In this document: in pieces, positions 5,882 to 7,387 of the stretch | Position numbering within the stretch: the first letter of the stretch is position 1 | Layout: each line of letters begins with the position of its first letter | Assembly (NCBI GenBank): GCA_030039995.1 | Contig: JASHUL010000185.1 | Location: 1-7,387, forward strand | Direction of reading: 5' to 3' | Length of the DNA: 7,387 nt | DNA from: Thermoplasmata archaeon | Lineage (GTDB): Archaea; Thermoplasmatota; Thermoplasmata; Lutacidiplasmatales; UBA184 | Program-made: the position numbers and the translations under genes | Notes under the pieces: generated by a model | Seen by the model: the letters and a program-made list of their open reading frames with translations, nothing else | The model's database searches: none | What the model was told of the DNA's origin: nothing

Positions 5882-7252
5882 ATGCCGTCCGAACCTGACG
5901 CGACTCCCGAGCGTGCCCGACCCGCCCCCGGCGCGCCGGGGCCGCGATGGTCGTCGGCCGCGTGGAAGGTCCTTCTGGCGGGCATCGCGATCCGGGAGGC
6001 GCTCTCCTTCTGGACGGGACATCCGTACGATTTCGAGGTGTGGATCCGCACCGGTCACGCGGTCGCCCTCGGCATCAACCCGTACGCGTTCTGGCCGCCG
6101 ATCCCCGGGGTGAGCATCGCCTACTACGATCAGACGTTACCGTCGGCGGCGTACCTTCCGTTCTATCCGCTCGTCCTCGGAGGGCTCTACCGCTTTTGGA
6201 TGGTCGTGGGGGGCGGGAACCGGTTCGTCCTCTACTTCCTGCTGAAGCAACCCCCGATCGTGGGGGACGCCGCGGTCGCGGTGCTCCTCTACCGGCTGGT
6301 CGGGCGCTGGACGGGGAAGGAAGCGACGGCGCGGTCCGCGCTCGCGGCCTGGTCGTTCTTTCCGTACGCGATCGTGATCTCGGCCGTCTGGGGTCAGTTC
6401 GACTCGCTGGTCGTCGCGCTCGTGCTGGGGACGCTCCTCGTCCGGACGGACCTCGAGCGGCAGCTGCTCTACGGCCTCGGGATCTTCGTGAAGTGGATCA
6501 CGGTGATCTTCCTTCCCCTCGAGGCGCTCGCCGCGCGGGGGGTCCGCCGACTCTACTTCCTCGTCGCCGTCGCGGTGCCCGTCCTCGGGACGCTGGCGGT
6601 GTTCTACGCGTTCCACTGGGGCTTCACGAACATCGCGGCCGCGTCGGTCTCGCAGAGCCGGGGCGGCGGCGGCGGGATGAGCTGGGTCGGCATCGTGACC
6701 TCGTTCCTTCTGAATCCGATTCTCAGCCGGGTACCGTACCTCGACCTCGCGCTCTCCTACGTCTGGGTGCCGGCGGTCGTGATCGCCGGCGCAATCGGTG
6801 CCCGCTGGTTCCGCTCGGGTGCTCCCGAGGGCGTGCTCCGCGCGCTGCTCCTCGTGACCACGGTCTTCCTGCTGACCCGCTGGGGACTCTACGAACAGTA
6901 CCTCCTGTACCTCTTCGCCCTCTTCGCCGTCGACCTCCTCGTCTTCCATCCGGGGCGGCGCGCGCTCGCCGCGGTCGTGCTCGTGCTCGCGTCGGTGTTT
7001 CTCCTGTTCAACAACGACTTCGGGATCCGGTTCCTCGCGCCGTTGAGCCCGTCCGTCACCGCCTTCACGGATGCTCTCGACGCGAACGCGACGTTCGGCC
7101 TGGTCCGAGCGTACGCCCTCCTCGTGCTCTGCGTGCTCGTCACCGTCACCCTCGTGCAGGTGGTCCGGACGTTCCTTCGGGACGATCCGGCCCCGGTCCC
7201 TTGGCTTTACTTCCGACGATCGATGCCCGCCACCGCGGGCACCGCGGTGTGA
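5882..7252 (+). CDS. Polytopic membrane protein, probable GT-C-type glycosyltransferase
   Basis: A 456-residue integral membrane protein with about ten hydrophobic segments (for example 28-44, 88-108, 127-140, 158-168, 173-187, 225-243, 290-308, 318-333, 338-354, 360-376, 407-428). After a Pro-rich N-terminal tail, the first outside loop carries YDFEVWIRTG (49-58), then GINPYAFWPP (64-73) and YLPFYPL (91-97). Together with WGQFDSLVVALVLGTLL (170-186), KWITVIFLPLE (204-214) and YEQYLLY (337-343), this is the layout of DUF2029/GT87-like and related polyprenyl-phosphate-sugar-dependent transferases, in which an early acidic residue (D50 here) is usually catalytic. Sugar and acceptor are unknown. 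ATG 5882 has GGAG 3 nt upstream; a GTG at 5831 in frame lies too near the TATA box. The glycosyltransferase gene that follows fits a surface-glycan or glycolipid role. Confidence 0.75.
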   Translation: MPSEPDATPERARPAPGAPGPRWSSAAWKVLLAGIAIREALSFWTGHPYDFEVWIRTGHAVALGINPYAFWPPIPGVSIAYYDQTLPSAAYLPFYPLVLGGLYRFWMVVGGGNRFVLYFLLKQPPIVGDAAVAVLLYRLVGRWTGKEATARSALAAWSFFPYAIVISAVWGQFDSLVVALVLGTLLVRTDLERQLLYGLGIFVKWITVIFLPLEALAARGVRRLYFLVAVAVPVLGTLAVFYAFHWGFTNIAAASVSQSRGGGGGMSWVGIVTSFLLNPILSRVPYLDLALSYVWVPAVVIAGAIGARWFRSGAPEGVLRALLLVTTVFLLTRWGLYEQYLLYLFALFAVDLLVFHPGRRALAAVVLVLASVFLLFNNDFGIRFLAPLSPSVTAFTDALDANATFGLVRAYALLVLCVLVTVTLVQVVRTFLRDDPAPVPWLYFRRSMPATAGTAV

Positions 7253-7256
7253 GGAC

Positions 7257-7261
7257 GGAGG
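7257..7261 (+). promoter_or_regulatory. Shine-Dalgarno sequence of the last gene
   Basis: GGAGG, within GGAGGAGGG, begins 4 nt after the membrane-protein stop. It is 7 nt from the ACG at 7269, an ideal spacing for a start codon, and is the main reason for placing the next gene's start there. Confidence 0.55.
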
Positions 7262-7268
7262 AGGGACG

Positions 7269-7387
7269 ACGGCCGACCGCCCGCGCCTGCTCGAACTGAC
7301 GCTTCGGTACCCCCCCGTGCTCGGAGGGGTCGAGGCGACGGTCGGGCAAATGGTCGACCAACTTCGAGGCGCCGGCCTGGACGTTCG
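7269..7387 (+). CDS. GT4-type glycosyltransferase, N-terminal fragment with no canonical start codon
   Basis: Only 39 codons are visible before the right edge. From the second codon they read ADRPRLLELTLRYPP, then VLGGVEATVGQMVDQLRGAG. The strand-YPP-x2-GGVE pattern followed by a helix and a G-x-D-V turn is the hallmark opening of the GT-B fold GT4 family, where the Gly-Gly loop approaches the nucleotide-sugar donor. The frame has no ATG, GTG or TTG between 7080 and 7316. The GTG at 7317 would delete the first beta strand. An ACG at 7269, 7 nt after GGAGG, is where the initiator should be. It may be a rare ACG start, a point difference in the assembly, or an inactivating mutation. It follows the membrane protein by 16 nt, so the two are probably cotranscribed. 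Confidence 0.75.

Noticed and set aside
5788..6051. N-terminal extension of S17e by 88 residues
   Set aside because: The family starts at MGNIR, the TATA box at 5812-5820 lies inside the extension, and the extension would run antisense to the membrane protein gene.
5947..7299. Plus-strand open frame of 450 codons overlapping the membrane protein gene
   Set aside because: Arg/Pro-rich, low-complexity product in a shifted frame; the overlapping frame has clean membrane segments and glycosyltransferase motifs.

Overview
The window is archaeal chromosomal DNA, GC-rich (roughly two thirds G+C by eye). The evidence is a run of archaeal/eukaryotic-type genes: ribosomal proteins S19e, L39e, L31e and S17e, the PDCD5-family DNA-binding protein and initiation factor aIF6. 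A/T-rich boxes sit about 27-30 nt ahead of two genes that have no ribosome binding site, as expected for TATA-driven leaderless transcripts. The gene order S19e-PDCD5-L39e-L31e-aIF6 is a known euryarchaeal arrangement. A GC-rich member of Thermoplasmatota is a guess, not something the sequence proves.

Left third (1-3361, minus strand): a compact molybdenum-hydroxylase operon read right to left. It runs MobA/MocA-like nucleotidyltransferase, XdhC-family cofactor maturation protein, two-[2Fe-2S] small subunit, molybdopterin-binding large subunit (cut by the left edge). Every junction overlaps: two are TGATG stop/start overlaps and one is a 23-nt overlap. The first two genes probably prepare and insert the molybdenum cofactor for the enzyme made by the last two. 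The large subunit reads like the 4-hydroxybenzoyl-CoA reductase/xanthine dehydrogenase branch rather than CO dehydrogenase. No FAD subunit is present in the visible part.

Middle (3362-5543, plus strand): a 163-nt divergent promoter region with similar TATA-like boxes on both strands, then the translation operon rps19e, PDCD5 gene, rpl39e (only 52 codons), rpl31e and eif6, with short gaps of 12-29 nt. The first gene looks leaderless and most of the internal genes have Shine-Dalgarno-like sequences.

Right third (5544-7387): rps17e lies on the minus strand, convergent with eif6 across a 19-nt gap that holds a small TTCG hairpin. It is divergent from a polytopic membrane protein that looks like a GT-C glycosyltransferase, and one TATA box may serve both. 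The membrane protein is followed by the first 39 codons of a GT4-type glycosyltransferase, which suggests a glycan or glycolipid locus continuing to the right. That last gene has no ATG, GTG or TTG at its expected start; an ACG stands where the start codon should be.

I found no mobile element, CRISPR array, tRNA or rRNA, and no gap above 300 nt without a gene. Nothing here is clearly a new system. The best leads are the molybdenum-enzyme operon and its unknown substrate, and the odd start of the last gene.
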